Source of the DNA: Eretmocerus hayati
Lineage: Eukaryota > Arthropoda > Insecta > Hymenoptera > Aphelinidae
NCBI GenBank assembly: GCA_029851415.1
Contig: CM056743.1
Coordinates: 91,982,501-92,046,500, forward strand
Reading direction: 5' to 3'
DNA: 64,000 bases
Position numbers and translations under genes: made by a program. The notes under the pieces are model-generated. The model saw only the letters and a program-made list of their open reading frames with translations. It did not search any database and had not been told where the DNA came from. Below, piece by piece: positions 62,836 through 64,000 of the stretch (positions are counted from its first letter, which is position 1; each line of letters opens with the position of its first letter).

Positions 62836-63660
62836 CATTCTAATCATCATCATTATCAACGCGCCATTTTATCATCTGCGGTTATTCACTCCATTCCATA
62901 CTTTATCTCATTTACCACATTCCTTTCATCATTCTTCCACCCCATCATAACTTCATCATCACCACCATCCATTAACCTCTCTCACTCATCACGTCAATGA
63001 TCGCCGATTCGGAAATGAATTCCTGTACGCAGGTAAGTCGCCTAACGGTGCAGATGTTGCGACAGAATTCATCTCCATTGAGGAGGATGAGGTGTTAATG
63101 AACTCACTCCTTTTATATAATATGAAATAACATGACATTCATATTCATCATCTTCCATTGATTTTCATCGTCCACCCTGTCAACTTTCTCCTTTCATTCA
63201 CCACACTGCATCACTCCGCTCCTTCACAACCACACTTCATCTATTCACCTTATTCAATCTCCATAGCGTATCACCTCATCACTCTCCCTCTACATCATCA
63301 TCATAGTCATCTTTACCATCATCAGCATCATCATCATCGCCATCATCAACATCATCATGATCATCATTATCATAGTCAACATCCTAACCATCATTATTAT
63401 CAACACGCCATTTCATCATCTGCGATCATTTACTCCATCCCATACTTCATCTCATTCTCCACATTCTTCTCATCATTCATTCACTCCGTCATAACTCCAT
63501 CATCACCACCATTCATTCACTTTATTCACTCATCACGTCAATGATCGCCGATTTGGGGATGAATTCCAGTACGCAGGTAAGTCACCTCACGGTGCAGATG
63601 TTGCGGAAGAATTCATCTTCATTGATTGAGGAGGGTGAGGCGTAAATCATTCCATTTTAT
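62836..63660. repeat. 544-bp tandem units with a CAT-rich part
   Basis: A complete unit from about 62861 (GCGCCATTT) and a partial one from about 63405 (ACGCCATTT) share, in order, TCATCTGCG, CACTCATCACGTCAATGATCG, a box with GAATTCC...GTACGCAGGTAAGTC, CGGTGCAGATGTTGCG, AGAATTCATC and TTGAGGAGG(A/G)TGAGG. Between the boxes lies CAT-rich DNA. The same outer boxes, without the GAATTC-bounded middle, occur left of the Copia element at about 56067 and 56331. Open frames of 110-130 codons here (rich in His, Ser, Tyr) are translations of CAT repeats. Confidence 0.75.
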
Positions 63661-64000
63661 TCATATGATATCATATGACATGAAGTATCATATTTATCAT
63701 CTTTTATTGATTTTTATCATATATACTCATCATATATCCCAATGATAGCTCATCACATCAAACATTTCATTCCATCATTCACCGCATCAACTTTTCACAT
63801 TGCATGAACGTATACAATGACCAATAGACTATTAGATAGAACAGACTCACGACCGGATCAGGTGATGAAACCACTTTCCTGCGAATGTTTGAAGACTTAG
63901 TGTCGTTCACGAACTAAATCTAAGTCTGATGCGCAGACGCTTAAGGGAATTTGGTGAATTCTAATGAAAAAAGGGGTTTGACAGACGCGCAGACACTCGA
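63661..64000. other. No gene seen
   Basis: AT-rich to mixed sequence at the window end. CATATGATA-like repeats fade out by about 63780. The remaining 200 bp have no open frame, repeat or motif that I recognise. Confidence 0.45.

Noticed and set aside
63158..63544. His-rich open frame of 128 codons
   Set aside because: Translation of CAT/ATC simple repeats, with no other coding sign.
1..64000. tRNA or rRNA genes
   Set aside because: No cloverleaf-like box A/box B pair or rRNA core sequence was noticed on either strand; the only tRNA-like match is the 14-base primer site of the retrotransposon.

Overview
This is eukaryotic repeat DNA, most likely from an insect. The reasons are a Copia-superfamily LTR retrotransposon whose primer-binding site fits the internal half of initiator tRNA-Met (the habit of Drosophila copia), a very large satellite array, CAT-rich simple repeats, and a decayed copy of a multi-copy gene family that I recall from insect and cnidarian genomes. 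Nothing looks bacterial, and I see no intact host gene.

Positions 1-52102 are one uninterrupted head-to-tail satellite array, all in one orientation. The basic monomer is 142 bp, with length changes mostly in one G-run, giving roughly 365 copies. The array starts before the window and ends inside it at about 52102. It is layered: diverged monomer types are arranged into higher-order repeats (HORs). The left part (to about 17.9 kb) has HOR copies spaced 4.57, 6.01 and 4.43 kb. A 14-monomer (2.0 kb) duplication lies at 17.1-21.0 kb. A 7.84-kb block occurs twice at 19.9-35.6 kb, and a 9.26-kb block occurs twice at 33.8-51.5 kb. The last two pairs are almost identical apart from G-run length. The long open frames across the array are translations of the repeat and not genes.

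Positions 52103-56544 are the right flank. They hold a weak candidate for a short spliced reading frame (52186-52444), then a heavily broken pseudogene of an uncharacterised, probably mobile-element-like family (about 52.7-55.2 kb), then CAT-rich tandem-repeat DNA.

Positions 56550-62830 are a Copia-type LTR retrotransposon on the minus strand with two 300-bp LTRs, a 5-bp target duplication, primer-binding site, polypurine tract, gag, protease, integrase, reverse transcriptase and RNase H. It is dead: it carries several frameshifts and stops, plus changed catalytic residues in protease, integrase and reverse transcriptase. A 1.4-kb foldback element with arms of about 0.6 kb has inserted into its reverse transcriptase region. 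The retrotransposon itself sits inside the CAT-rich tandem repeat, which resumes at 62836 with two 544-bp-spaced units. The order of events read from the nesting is: tandem repeat, then Copia insertion, then foldback insertion. The last 340 bp show nothing recognisable.
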